From positions 62,001 through 126,000 of the forward strand of contig JAAVTG010000586.1 of NCBI GenBank assembly GCA_011947345.1: 64,000 bases of DNA, read 5' to 3'. The notes under the pieces are model-generated. The model saw only the letters and a list, made by a program, of their open reading frames with translations. It had not been told where the DNA came from and ran no database searches. The stretch comes from Phytophthora quininea (Eukaryota; Oomycota; Peronosporomycetes; Peronosporales; Peronosporaceae). The translations under genes were made by a program, and so were the position numbers. Below are positions 24,555-36,291 of the stretch, piece by piece. The stretch's first letter is position 1. Every line of letters begins with the position of its first letter.

Positions 24555-25498
24555 CTAGTGACGCTGGTTGGCTTTGGCAGCCAGGTCCTGCTTCTCTTGG
24601 CGAATTCGGGCCGAAAGCTCTCTGGATAGCTGCTCTGGGCTCTTGTACTCACCCTTGGCGCCAACTTTCCCCACCATTTCTCACTGTTGAGTTGTCGAGC
24701 TGTTTCAAGTGCTGTGAACTACACCGTAGATGTTAGTACAATAAGTTCGCCAATATTGAAGTGCTGCGTACATGGTTTTTGCGGACGCACGTCGTCAATT
24801 CAACAGACAGGTTCCAAGGCTTGGCATCTCGCAGGTCAGGGTGGTTTGGCAACTCTTCCACGCACTTGGAGATACCCTACAACACCAACAAAAACACGAT
24901 GTTAAAATCTGTTGGCCCATAGCCACCAGAATGTACTTACATGCATCACTCGGACGTCACCGAAGGCTTCACCCTCGTACTCGTCTTTCAAAGCCACTTC
25001 CAGAATGCCCATGTTGAACCGGTTCGACTTTGCTTTGAGTGTTGGGTATTTCTTGGGCAGCTTCTCGGCTCGGTAGTTGTACGCAAACATGTGCTGCCGA
25101 TTTCTCTGATGAAGTCGTTGTCAAGTTAGCTCCCCACTCCCAAGCCATTCACACCAAAAACGATCTTACCTCGGCATTCACGTTGGTTCTCTTGTAGCAC
25201 TTGCCAGCCATCTGCATGTTGCCCCAGTTGGACGTTGACATGTTCCAGTCTGGGTTTTCCGCCGATAGGATGCGAGATCGCAGTGTTTCCTGGACTTGCA
25301 ACTTAGCCGTGGCTTTGGCTGGCGGTGTATCTCCCGGGCAAAAACATGTTCTTCAGCCGAGTAGTTGAGCGGGGCACCCTTGCCACCGATACGTGCCTTC
25401 GCATGTAGAAAACCCTTCGCAGCACTTGGCAATCCACTTTCTGGTGCCACATATTGCGATCCAGCCGTAGCAATTGCACTTCCCGAAGTGTATTTCAT
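24555..25498 (-). CDS. Unrecognised basic protein
   Basis: Minus-strand gene of at least four exons starting MKYTSGSAIATAGSQYVAPE. Readable parts are FLHAKARIGGKGAPLNYS, LRSRILSAENPDWNMSTSNW, then RNRQHMFAYNYRAEKLPKKY, NMGILEVALKDEYEGEAFGD, GISKCVEELPNHPDLRDAKP and a C-terminal helix KSPEQLSRELSARIRQEKQD ending in TAG at 24555-24557. Splice sites between these blocks are good (for example donor after MH at about 24940, donor after AE at about 25170). One or two bases seem lost (near 25315 and 24690). No domain recognised. It sits between DNALI1 and taxilin, so a flagellar or basal-body role is worth testing, but that is context only. Confidence 0.6.
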
Positions 25499-25633
25499 GG
25501 AGCTGGCTGCCTGGAAGTCAACACTATACTGTATAGCAGCGCTGCGAACTGCGAGTGCTCCAAGAACTATTGTCGTCTTTGAATCATGCCGCTATATTTG
25601 TGCATCCATTTTGTCCTCCTTTCCTTTCAGGAT

Positions 25634-27316
25634 TTACGCCGTCTCCGTAGCTGCGGCTTGTCCCTGTTGCGTTTGTCGAAAGCTATTGCGCTCAGCCTGG
25701 AGGTGACGACATAAACTCTCGAGCTTTTGAGCTTCTCTTGTAACTTTTGCGTTTCCTCTGCCGACGCAACCTTCTCCTGAATTGACGCGATAGCGCCATT
25801 GTCGTACTCGGCGCACTTCTTCCGGAGCGCGAGGTTTTCTTTCTCCAGCTTCTTCGTCGTCTTGGCCATTTTGTCCATTTCCTCTCGGAAGGTCGTGAAC
25901 ATCTGATTGCTCTTGGCGAGAGTCTCTTGCACGACGTCAAACTTCTCCGAGTACGAACTGAGCTGCGCTTGCAGCTGCACCTCACGCTCCGAAAATTCCT
26001 TCGCCTTGTCGAGAGTGACTTTCACTTTCTCAGCCTCGCGCGACGTCAGCTCCACTTGATGCTGCAGCTTTGTTTCAGCGAGCTGAACGGTTAGGTCCTT
26101 GGCTTCAAGTTGTCGCTGAAAGTGTTCCTCTCGCTCTGTGTACTGCTCGAGAAATGTTTTCAGCTTCTGCTGAAGGCTGCAACAACATCGCGAGAGTTTA
26201 GCGTGCAAACATGCCAAGGTCAAGTGGGATCATTCATGTAGGCCATACTTTTCATTCTCTTTCAGTGAAGCCACGTAGTCCTTCCCCTGCTGATCCATCT
26301 TGGCGCTCACGTCCTCGATCGTCTTTTGAAATTGCGCAGACAACTCACGTCTGAGACCATTCAAAAACATTTGGCCCCCGTCATGAGAAGCTTAGCCAAT
26401 AACACATATCAGTCGCAAAACACACCTCTTTTGGTCCTCTTCGTCGGCAATCCGACGGCTTTCACTCTACAGGAACCAACCAATCTCAAGACCACGACAA
26501 GAGAGCCATCAGAACAGCAGGACAGCGTACCACAATCAGCTTGTTCTGCTTCTGCAGCTCACGACACAGCTGCTCTAGCTTGGCTTTCGACGCGTTCGTC
26601 TTCACAAGCTCCGAGCTCACTGCGTCCACACCAATCCCGTCAGCCACAGCCAACCCTCTGGGGTTTGTTAGTCCTTTCATTTGCCGAACGCACCAGAGCT
26701 CTTGCGTTGCCTCAGCAAAATGCACTTGGCGTTCATCTCTCCAATCTTCTTTTGCAAGAGCCCCAACTGCTCGCTCTGCTCCAAATCTCGACTGTCAGCA
26801 AAGCAAGACCCTCACCGCCAGAACAGAACTCATTCCATTCTTCCGTACCACTTGACTCAAACTCCCAGCCAGCGCCTCCACCTTCTGCTCCGCCGCCATC
26901 TCCTCACTCGTCGACACTTTCTCCAATTCCTCCTTCACCTTCTCCGCCAGAGTCTCATCCTGGTAAATCCCTACAACAACAACGAATATTAAAACCATTT
27001 ATCCTAAACAAGAATAATAGAGCAGAGCACCCATACCAGCGAGGTCGATAGGAGCCTCCAGGTTCTCATCCCCTCCGACCTCAATCTCTGCGATCTTCCC
27101 GGCCAGAAGCTCCCTCAGCGCGTCCTCCCGACTGGTCTTGGGGCTGCACTTGTTGTGGCGGCCTAGCGAGGCTGCGGCGGGCGATCTCTTGAGCTCCGCG
27201 CCCTTGTTGGCTCGCTTGTTCTTGTGCTTGTGCTTGAGACTCTTGGCGTCACGTCCCAGCGGCTTGAGCTCCAGGCTCGGAGACTCCATCGCTCGCGACT
27301 GGTCCGCCGCATCCAT
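25634..27316 (-). CDS. TXLN: Taxilin-family coiled-coil protein
   Basis: Taxilins bind syntaxins and centrosomal/cytoskeletal partners. Exon 1 (from 27316, MDAADQSRAMESP) is a basic, Lys-rich leader (KHKHKNKRANKGAEL). Later exons carry the diagnostic taxilin sequence: KLEQLCRELQKQNKLIV, SESRRIADEEDQKR, LSAQFQKTIEDVSAKM, LQQKLKTFLEQYTEREEHFQ, SYSEKFDVVQETLAKSNQMF, TTFREEMDKMAKTTKKLEKE, and ESLCRHLQAERNSF near the end. The protein is one long coiled coil. A missing A near 25728 shifts the last 30 residues; reading through gives the stop at 25634. The exon around 26690-26790 is also frame-damaged, so the middle is approximate. Confidence 0.87.
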
Positions 27317-27376
27317 GGCTCGCTCGGAATTTAAGTGTTGCTAGATCGTTTTTAAAGTGTTACAGAAATAAGATAC

Positions 27377-28125
27377 TCAAGGTAGCTGCTTCAGGATCAG
27401 TTTGAGAACGTCGAGTGTGGACGAGTACTCGCCCGTGGAGGACACTTCGACGTGCTCGATTTTGTGCTCATTGCACCATGCTCGCGCTTCTCCCAGTACG
27501 GTGGTCGCTTCTGTGGTAGACTCCTTGCCATCGCTCTTGCAGCCGACCATGACGACGGGCAGCGGTTGCTTGGTAGCAGTTGACTCACCCGAAGTGATCT
27601 CTCGCTGGGCAGCCTGGAGATACCTGGGCAGCACGCGCCAACTGGGCGGATCAGCCAGGCTGTAGACGAGCACGACCGCGTGGGCTCTGCGGAAGTATCG
27701 GGCGTAGATACTCGGCCCGGCGAAGCTCTGTGGCGGGACATCCCAGAGCTGCGCACACCAATTGCAGTCATCACGGCGTTAACCAGCCACCGGACATAAA
27801 TCACCTGCAGAACTAGCAAGATAACGCACTTCAAACACCACGGGGCGGTGCCCTTCCACCTGCACGAGTTTCGCGCCGACGCCGGCTAGAGAAGAGATCG
27901 CAGTCGATGTCAAATCCGAGCTCTGGTGCAGGTTTTCAGTCCGGTCGCCACGCACCTGTGGTTGACGGCACGTAGTAGCCGACGTCGAGCGGTACTCCCA
28001 TGAGCCGCTTGAACAGCGAGGTCTTGCCGACTGCAGCCTCTCCGAGCAGAACCACCTTGAGCTTGTCCACGGCGGGCGCGTCCGAGCTTGAGTGTCGCGA
28101 GGTGTGGGGAACTTGGAGCCTGCAT
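27377..28125 (-). CDS. Atypical Rab/Ras-like small GTPase
   Basis: Three exons. The P-loop GEAAVGKTSLFKRL (near 28040) is preceded by VDKLKVVLL. A switch I-like TT is followed by GVGAKLVQVEGHRPVVFE, then LWDVPPQSFAGPS (near 27745), the hydrophobic strand HAVVLVYSLADPPSW, the base-recognition motif VGCKSD and EVSST. The G3 box reads WDVPPQS where Rab/Ras have WDTAGQE: the catalytic Gln is shifted and the DxxG glycine is Pro, so GTP hydrolysis is probably altered. It ends LKLILKQLP with no C-terminal cysteine, so it is not prenylated in the usual way. The start is uncertain: the ATG at 28125 needs one indel to reach the P-loop frame. Confidence 0.75.
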
Positions 28126-28315
28126 CGCGACGACAAGCGATTAATAGGCAGGCCTGGCAATTACTACTCATCGACCATGACTTCGAACAGCTTGCTCGGC
28201 AGCAGCAGATCGTACCTCGGGCGCCCATGCCGCGTTGTTTCGGTGACAAGAACAGAACTGATACTCTTTTCGGTGACTTTAGTCTATTTGGCACGGACTA
28301 GAGTGACCAAACACG

Positions 28316-29781
28316 CAGGCATGCTCAAACGGGGCATTTTGAAAGTCGCTGGGATTTGATGTAAAATGGGCAGAGTTGGGAAACTTCAAAGGGGCATTGC
28401 ACAGGAAATGTATTGAATTGCCAGAAAACCCTAAAGGGCACTAGCTTACGCATGGAAATGTAAGTGAGGTTAGCCTACGCACGCTCTGTTCGATCAGGAA
28501 CTCACTGTTGTGCTATAACCTTCTTGCTTGACTCCAATCTGTCCGCCAGCTCCATGACTTCGAAGTATTGACGCGCTTGCAGTTCTCCTTCAACAGCGTG
28601 TGCTCAGTCGTCCTCGCTGTGGACCAGCTACTCGGTTTAGCGTACTGAAATCCCCTGCCACAGTATGGTTTCCTGGAGCAATACTTGCGAGACCAACAGC
28701 AAATTCGATGAGCGCTCCAAATTCACCACAAGGTTCGACTTTAGCCCACGCGTCTTCAAGCGACAGATCACCTTGATCCTTCACCTTTATGCAAACATCA
28801 CGCTTTAGCTTGTATTCGTGGATCAGGTTCTTGCGCTGGCTCCAGATCTCCTCGGTTGCCAATTCACCTAGGTGTTCTTGCAATTTTGCTGAATGAGCGA
28901 TCAGCAGACGACGGAACGCTCCATCCGTACACTTCACGATGTCAATCGACCTCGTTGGAGGCGCATCGCGGGCTTCTGCTGCAATATCGAGCTTGATATC
29001 GGTAATTCCGTCGATCATCACGGTCTGAGCTGTAGTAACAGCTTCCACCAAGTCTTGCTGACTCGTTGATTGCTGGGATTCAGTCGGTTCATTTACTTCA
29101 TTGAGTTGTGGCATGTCTTCATCCTTGTGGGAACTCGGGGTATCTTCGTCTACCATGTCCGCCAGATGCGCTGAAACTTCCAAAGCCTCTTCGCCGTCTT
29201 GATGCTCGTGGATGTTTGGTTGGTCCAGAGCCATGCCAGCGAAACCCACTTCAGCTCCTTGACGGCATGTATGAACATTGTGGTGTCCCGTGGCAATCTT
29301 GTCGAAAAGGTCTCTTGAGTGAAGGCAACATCACGGTAAATGCTCAGAGACCTTTGCTGAATCGACAGTTGGCGCACCTTCGTCATTTCGCTTTCAAATT
29401 TCAACGCCAGTGATGAGTGGAGTTCATTCAGAGCAGCGTATTGTTCGCGCATAGTAACCGTCTTATACTGCAGCTTGCGAAAGCAGGCGCGGATCTTCTC
29501 GGTCAACTTGCAGACCACAAATAGGCGCAACCACCATGCGTCACTCGATTTCGTGTTAGCCTTTTCGTCTTGGAGAATCCCAAGACGAACGTAGTTCTTC
29601 AACAGAAAGTGGCATGCATCGTGTATCAACTCCCAACGTGTCGGTATGTAGGTAACAGCAAATGTTGGCTGGAGAACTCCTTCAACAGCCTAGAATCCGA
29701 GCGGCAAAATGGGCACTCCTGGAGAGTTTCAAAAGGGTTTTTGGCTTTTTATGTGCATAATGCCCCGATAGAGCATGCCTG
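28316..29781. mobile_element. hAT-like DNA transposon copy 1 (1466 bp)
   Basis: Both ends carry imperfect terminal inverted repeats beginning CAGGCATGCTC and continuing to CGGGGCATT. They are flanked by a perfect 8-bp target duplication CAAACACG (28308-28315 and 29782-29789). TIRs beginning CAG and an 8-bp duplication are the marks of hAT elements. Coding remnants lie on the minus strand. It sits between the GTPase gene and the ZIP transporter gene without interrupting either. At 1.47 kb it is too short for a full hAT transposase (usually 600 residues or more). Confidence 0.88.
28590..29629 (-). pseudogene. Truncated transposase-like reading frames of hAT-like copy 1
   Basis: Two overlapping frames, 29629-29150 and 29249-28590. 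The first holds YVRLGILQDEKANTKSSDAW and a helical block (MREQYAALNELHSSLALKFE). The second ends in ASIAPGNHTVAGDFSTLN, which resembles the DFS-LN segment of the hAT C-terminal dimerisation region. The switch between frames occurs at the same place (LKWVSLAW versus VGFAGMALD) in copy 2, so the break is ancestral rather than a local sequencing slip. No DDE catalytic region is recognisable. Confidence 0.6.
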
Positions 29782-29965
29782 CAAACACGTGTTCAGCCAT
29801 GTACTTGTCACAGACAGATCCGTCGTCGGATAAAGCCGCCGTCGGATAAAATGCAGCACATGCTGAAGCGCAGCGCTGCCTCGGGGCAGAGACCAAGCCG
29901 CGGCAGCCAGGAAGCTCACTCCTTCTTTTGTACGCGCGTGCGCAGAGCCGACTTCTGCCGTGGTG

Positions 29966-31009
29966 ATGGACTTTGTGGACCGCTTCAAGCTGTCGGCGGC
30001 GCTCTTCATCTGGCTGCTGGGGCTGCTGGGCGGCGTGGCGCCGATGCTGAGCAGCCAGCGCGTGAGCAAGAAAGTGAGCAGCGTGCTCAACATGGTGGCG
30101 GCCGGCATTTTCCTGGCCAGCTCGTGCATGCACCTGCTGCCGGACGCGCAGAACAACGCGGCACTGACCGAGTGGGGCTGCGAGCACACGGCCGAGGTAT
30201 TCCTGGCCGTGCGCACTAACTTCCACGGCGACGGCAAGCACTGCTTCAAGTGGGCCAACTTCTTCTACGGCTGCGGCTTCCTGCTCGTGCTACTCATTGA
30301 GGTCATGGCGCACACGCTGCAGCGCCGCATGACCGACAAGGTGCATGGCCACGGACATGGCCACGCCCATGCAGAGCAAGAGCAGGAGGCGCTGCTGGCC
30401 ATCGAGGTGACGCGGACTGCCGAGATCCAGCCAGACGGCCACTCAACCGGCCACAGCCACTCGCACAGCCAGAAATCTGAGAAGGTCTACGGTACTCAAG
30501 GCCAGGAGACCGCTGGCATCCAGGGCGAGGAGGTGGAACAAGAGGGCCACTCGCACATCCACGGCATCGTCAAGGGCAACCCCATTCTGGCCATGGTGGT
30601 GTTCATCGCGTTGTCTTTCCACTCGGTCATGGAAGGAATGGGCATGGGGGCCTCCAGCGACGCAGCGTGGGATATCCTGGTGGCCATTTTGGCACACAAG
30701 TCGCTGGCCGCGTTCGCGCTGGCGCTGGAATTTTGCACCACAACGTGTCGAGGACGCAGCTACTCGCTACGATCGCCGTGTTCTCATTCATGACCCCGCT
30801 GGCATTTTGTTCGGTCGGATGCTGGTGGACAGCGGCCACACAACCCCGCCGGTGGAATTTGCGCTGCTTTTGCTGGCGGCACCTTTCTGTTTGTCGCCAT
30901 CATGGAGATTATCCCGCAGGAGCTGCAGGACCCGAGATTCCAACTCGAAAAATGTGCAGCGCTGCTGACAGGATACTCCGCCATGGGCGTACTGTCGCTC
31001 TGGACGTGA
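29966..31009 (+). CDS. ZIP-family zinc/iron transporter
   Basis: SLC39/ZRT-IRT-like metal importer. No intron. Starts at the ATG at 29966 (MDFVDRFKLSAALFIWLLGL). Three N-terminal spans are followed by the cytoplasmic His-rich loop (HGHGHGHAHAE, then HSTGHSHSHS, HSHIHG). Span IV has the metal-site motif LSFHSVMEGMGMG and span V has AHKSLAAFALALE; both are ZIP signatures. The last spans (LLATIAVFSFMTPLAGILFG and FLFVAIMEIIPQELQ, then TGYSAMGVLSLWT) are read across three single-base losses (near 30728, 30800, 30880). About 345 residues, typical of the family. Likely plasma-membrane or organelle location. Confidence 0.92.
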
Positions 31010-31225
31010 ATTTACTAGTATTTTGAATGAACACCTTTTATCGATACAAGCCACAGTTAGAGAACTCTAGCGACGAAATGGAGAACGAAGAATTCCGTAA
31101 GTAAAAAAATTAAGTGCGTCACCGTGCTCCAAAACAGGCTTCTCCCTCTCATAAACTTGCCAGGTTGACACTTCCGACACCTCCTACAGTAGTGTCAACC
31201 CCTAGCGCAATCAAACTAGAAGCTT

Positions 31226-31724
<499 letters not shown>

Positions 31725-31784
31725 TGTGCCAGCGTGTCGAGACCTACCCTTTGCTTGTGTGCTAGGAAGCGACTCGTTCTTTAA

Positions 31785-31826
31785 GAAAAGCGTTACTTCA
31801 GTCAAGAAAAGTTTACTTCAGTCAAA
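31785..31826. repeat. Two tandem copies of a 20-21 bp unit
   Basis: The unit GAAAAGyGTTACTTCAGTCAA (with small variation) occurs twice back to back, and TTACTTCG follows shortly after. It lies upstream of RBX1 and at the 3' end of the small gene on the same strand. It may be regulatory or simply a short duplication. Confidence 0.6.
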
Positions 31827-32146
31827 TGTATGTTACTTCGTAGTCGTCGGACAACTTGCTATTAGTGCGTTTTTGCGCCTCCTTCTTGGCTTTATCCTCG
31901 CCCTTCATGGCGTGGAAGAATTTCTTGAGTAAATCACTGCCTCTGTCGGGGAGAGGCTGGTTCATAAATTGCGTCTTGAAAATATGGAATCACATATTGG
32001 GGTTTCTCGCTTGTAGCTCTCTTGTCGCTACAACTTGGACACGATTGCTCTGATCGATGCGGAGGTGACGAAGTAGCGAGGCTGAGATTGGGTGCTAGTG
32101 CGATCAAAACGACCCACCATGCCAACACCAAGGTAGGAAACGTCAT
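31822..32146 (-). CDS. Small putative secreted protein
   Basis: Starts at the ATG at 32146 with a signal-peptide-like leader, MTFPTLVLAWWVVLIALAPN, followed by SLATS. The mature part is polar with two cysteines (HRSEQSCPSCSDKRATSEK) and then QYVIPYFQDAIYEPASP. That frame stops at 31934. A second, overlapping frame with coding-like content (DLLKKFFHAMKGEDKAKKEA, to a stop at 31822) probably continues the same protein after one indel near 31950, giving about 105 residues. There is no RXLR or LFLAK motif, so I do not call an effector. No family recognised. Confidence 0.45.
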
Positions 32147-32490
32147 GCTGCTGAAGAAAGGAAATTTCGAAATGAGCACCACCAGCAGAGAGAGGACAAG
32201 GCTGTGCCTCGTTGCATACCAGCCAATTGTGTAGTATCCAGCGCAATGCTGCGATGGGACGTACGTGGTGCTGATCCGGATCGATGCATGCTGAACACGC
32301 TGTTCAAATCCCAAGGACACTGACAAGACTTGGGATTACTTTGGCTGACATGAGACTATTTAATGGCTGGTTGCCTGCTGATGACAGCACAAAACATTTG
32401 CTTCCATGCTATGGTTGCAACTTCGTTCTCTGGTCCTATAACGCGACATATTATCTCGCACTGCTCGCTATAACTCGAACTGCAGCACAC
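32147..32490. other. Spacer between GIGYF-like gene and small secreted-protein gene
   Basis: 344 bp holding the 3' flank of the GIGYF-like gene and the promoter of the small downstream gene. No repeat, RNA gene or supported reading frame seen. Confidence 0.5.
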
Positions 32491-34088
32491 TCAGCTACCC
32501 ACCGAGTAGTTCAGCAAGGACGGATCGATCTTCTGTCCCTTGGTGCGGCGCTTGCCCCGCTTGTTCGACGAGCCTGTCTCCGACGCGCGCTGTTGCGCGT
32601 CCTGGTGGCCGGGGACCTCTTGCCACTGCCGTGTTGCGTCTTCTTGCGCTGAATAAACTCTGTCGCGAACGCGGACACGCGCGGCGTCGAGCCCAAGTAT
32701 GCAGCCAGGTACTCGCGGACCTCACCCGGGTCCTCTACAGACGCGCAGTACTCCAGCAGAGTCACGTTGGCGTTGCTATCGATCGTCTTCAGCTGCTTGT
32801 ACGCCCACTCCATAAACTCTGACGAAGCGTTTGAGCCAAATGCGTTCGTTGGACCCACGTCCTTGCCGGAAGGCTGAGCTGCCCCAAAGTTCCAGAATGA
32901 AGCGTCTGTTTCGGTCTTGGGCGGAGACGGCTTTGCAGCAGCTCCGTTGGCAGCACGCACTTGCTGGCGGCTCTTAAGGACGGATGCAGGCACCGGGCCC
33001 AAGACCGACCGGGATGGCTTTGGGGCGGCGGGGGCGATCGTAGTACCCGCAACAACGTTCATCCAGTGCGAACTTGTGGGCGCATTCTCCTGAGCCTTTG
33101 CGCGTTCTTGCGCCAGGCGTTCCTCCTCCGCCAAAATGTCACGCATTGACTGCTTCTTGGGGGCATTGGCTTTAGGAACGGCGGCGGGCGTGCCCCATGC
33201 GTTAGCTACGGCTGCTACAGGGGCTGGGGATGGGGTCGGTGCTGGGGCAGTTGGCGTCGGCGCCGGAGTAGGAGTTGGCTTAGCTAGGGATTTGGCTACT
33301 GCGTCAGAGTCGACGCCCAGCATCATCTTCAATTGCGCCCCCATCTGCGCAAGATTAGCAGTAGATTTATCATCAGCCATCCTGCTTCGCATCTCGCGCT
33401 GCTCTTCTTGTTGGATATCCTTGAGCGACTTTGAGCTGTTCGATTCCGCAGCCTTGTTCGCCCACGCGCTAGGCTCGCTCTTGACACTCTGGCTCTTCTT
33501 TGATGGGCTTCGACTTGCATTATTGTCACTACTTTGTTCAGTAACCCTTTTCAGAGGTGTTGTAGCTGCCTGCTCCTCTTGCGTTGCGTTGCCAACTCCA
33601 TTGTGGGAGTGGCTAGACTGATGATCAACAGCGCGGCGTTTCTCTTCATCCTGAATTTCATGAAGCGTTGTTGTTGGAGCTTTCGGAGAACTTGGTTTCG
33701 CTCCCCAGACGTCAACGACAGGGCTTTTCGGCGGCAACAGCTGAGATGCTTCTAGTGCTGTCGGGCTTGCTGGTTCCAAGCCGCCAAGTGGAGCATTGCC
33801 CACACCGGACATTCTACCAACTCCAGGCGCGGCAGTAGGCCAGAATGCCTCGTCTCGTCGCTCATTATTTACGAACATCGGGTCTTGGCCAAGGGACTGC
33901 GCATTTTGCATATTCAGTTGATGCTGCGTGCGAAAATCTGATTGAAACTGGAGTTGCATACCATCAGATCGGAAGTTGTGGCTTGGTGCAATACCGCCAT
34001 CTTGAGCGCCTCAAAGATTCCCAGCGCGCTCATAATACCTTCGCGCTGGGTGCGTTGCCAGGACCTTTGCTGTTGCAGAAGCATTTGT

Positions 34089-34121
<33 letters not shown>

Positions 34122-35928
34122 CGCTGCTGTTCTTGTTGCTGTTGCAGCATCTGCTGCTGGTGATATAATTGTGTTTGTTGTCGCTGACGCTCCATTTCCA
34201 AGCGCTGCATTTCCATACGAACCTTCTCCTCTTGATTCAGCTGAAGCATCCTCTGCTGTTGTTGCTGCTGTTGCAGTTGCATCATTTGTTGTTGCTGCTG
34301 CTGGCGTTGCTGTTCTTGCTGCAGCTCTAACATGCGCTGATGTTCGCGTTGTTGAGCATCCATTTGCATCCCAGCAATGCTAGACCGCATTTGGGACGGT
34401 GGCTCAGCGAAGGGCATTTGCCCGTGTACAAATTGGTTTGCCAAAGCTGTGAACTGCCCTTCGTGACCGAAGCGAATCGGAAGATGTGGTTTAAAGTACC
34501 CTGCCTCGAACCACTCGCGCATTTCAGCAGTTTTGAACGGACCCTGTTGCAAACCTTGAGGGTCGAGGTAAAACCATTCATCCACCACCTCCAAGCGTAG
34601 TGACGCGAGTCCAGGAAGACCCGCTTCGGATGGCAATTGCGATAATGAAAAGCTGCTCTTCTCTTCAAGAGAAAATTGCTGGTCCCCAGCGGGCTCCAGA
34701 TCATCGAAAAGGTGACCACCGCTTGACTGGCGCCCTAGTAAATTAGCCGGTTGATCTTCCAACGGACCACTGGCTTCGCTTTTCTCCACGGGCTCATCCC
34801 ACTGCACTTCTTCATTGTCACTATCATCAAATTGTCCTGCTGCAGCTGCATTCTCAAGTTTCTTGTCGAACGCATCCAAATCATCCTTAATTTCATCCTA
34901 AAGCACACATGAAATGCAGCACAAGTATCATAAGTCCAAATTTACGTGTGAAGTTCTAACAGCCACTTTTACCGGGTCGATCTTCGGTCCCTGAAGCTCC
35001 TCACGCATTGCGTCCATCTCTCGTCGGAACTTTTCTGCAGCCTCCGCCATACTCGACAAATCCTGCACAGTTACCGCTAGCATCAGTATCCAACAATTGC
35101 AACATCTCTTCACTCTTGTCGCACCATTTCGTTGCTATCCGTTCCCGGCTCCAGCACGTCGTCCCAGACATCATCTCCATGGGAGTCCTCCGTTATTTTG
35201 GCACCTCGCTCCCAGGTCGAGTCTCGCTCGTTGTGTCGACGGTCGTCCTTCTTCTCCTTGGCGTTCTCTCCTTCCTCCCACTTGCCATCACGTCGGTCAT
35301 GTCCCCGATTTCCCTGCGCCCCTTGTTGGGCATTGCCGCGTCCGCGACCCCGTCCGCGGTTGCGATTGAGCGACCACTGCTTGTAGATCTCTTCGTAGTC
35401 AAAGGGCAGCGTACTAACTGGTGGTAGACTGTGCTCGGAGGCCACCGTCGTCTCCGGAGGAAACTGGGGCATCTCGGTCGTTGTGAAATGCAGCGCCAAC
35501 AGCTCCTCCTTCGTGTACCTCAACACTGCATCATATCACCCAAAAGGAAAAGTTCAACTTAGTGACCATCACTCTTGCCCAGTTACATGCACTCGCACCT
35601 TTGCTGTTGCGGCGCCCCTGGTCACCGCGATGCTCCGGGTCCCCTACTGCCGCGTCTTTAAAGGACGTGGGGCCCCGGAGGCGGCGGAAACGAAGCCCTC
35701 GCCGTCCTTGGACCACTGCGGGCGGTAGGCGGAGCCCTCGGACTCGGTGCGGCCGCGCCCTTCATGGCGAACATGGTGCGCGGCCGCAGCGAGATGCCGC
35801 TGGCGGCTCCTGCTCCTGCTCCGTTGGCCAGGGCGGGGGTTCTTGGCGTCGCTGCTGCCTGCCTGTTGTTTCTTGCGGTGCTTGTTGGTCTTGGTGACGA
35901 AGTCGTCATCATTGCTAGGGCTGCTCAT
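32491..35928 (-). CDS. GYF-domain protein, GIGYF-like translational regulator
   Basis: GIGYF proteins bind Pro-rich ligands and repress translation with 4EHP. The start (MSSPSNDDDFVTKTNKHRKK) is at 35928. Exon 2 opens with VLRYTKEELLALHF, the conserved GIGYF N-terminal motif, then an RG/charged region. The GYF domain is DEWFYLDPQGLQQGPF, with TAEMREWFEAGYFKPHLPIR (near 34500). A long poly-Gln coil follows, then a low-complexity stretch rich in Pro, Ala and Ser. The C-terminus has the family module EFMEWAYKQLKTI and YLGSTPRVSAFATEFIQRK, ending KRGKRRTKGQKIDPSLL (stop 32491). Indels near 35850, 35700 and 32635 break the frame. Exon joins at about 35603/35525, 35118/35054 and 34970/34898 have good splice sites. 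Confidence 0.87.
34060..34345 (-). repeat. Interrupted CAG/CAA (poly-Gln) tract
   Basis: Within the GIGYF-like gene, minus-strand CAG and CAA codons dominate: three blocks of Gln runs (up to about 13 consecutive) are separated by Met/Leu/Arg/Glu residues. Such mixed CAG/CAA tracts vary in length between strains and suit marker use. Confidence 0.85.
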
Positions 35929-36291
35929 GCCTCTGGGCGTGCGCTGGCAAGTGCTCAATCTGTTGGCTCGGTGGCTCTCGCTCCCGTTCGTTCGTTGCTC
36001 GTTTTTCTGTGGGGTCTTCAAAGGGGGGTGGTAAGAACTCGCTTAAGTTTAACTTAGTATTTGTATGTATTCGATACTTTAACGGAAAATATCATTGCCT
36101 TTGCCAGGCATGAGCAGCGCGGGGCTCCGCAACTGGAGGTGGGGGTTGTCGTGCAGCGCAGCGACATACCTGAAGCTCACCGGGCATCGCTGCGTGTTTG
36201 CTGGCATTTTGCAATGCTGTACTGAAGGTTGTTGTGGTCTGTCCTCCTTGCAGGGGCGAGATCATCCATCCCAAAGCGAACGACGACAATA
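35929..36291. other. Bidirectional promoter region between GIGYF-like and SR-protein genes
   Basis: 363 bp between divergent start codons, with an A/T-rich centre (about 36045-36085). Other ATGs on the plus strand (36110) open only short frames. No repeat seen. Confidence 0.5.
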
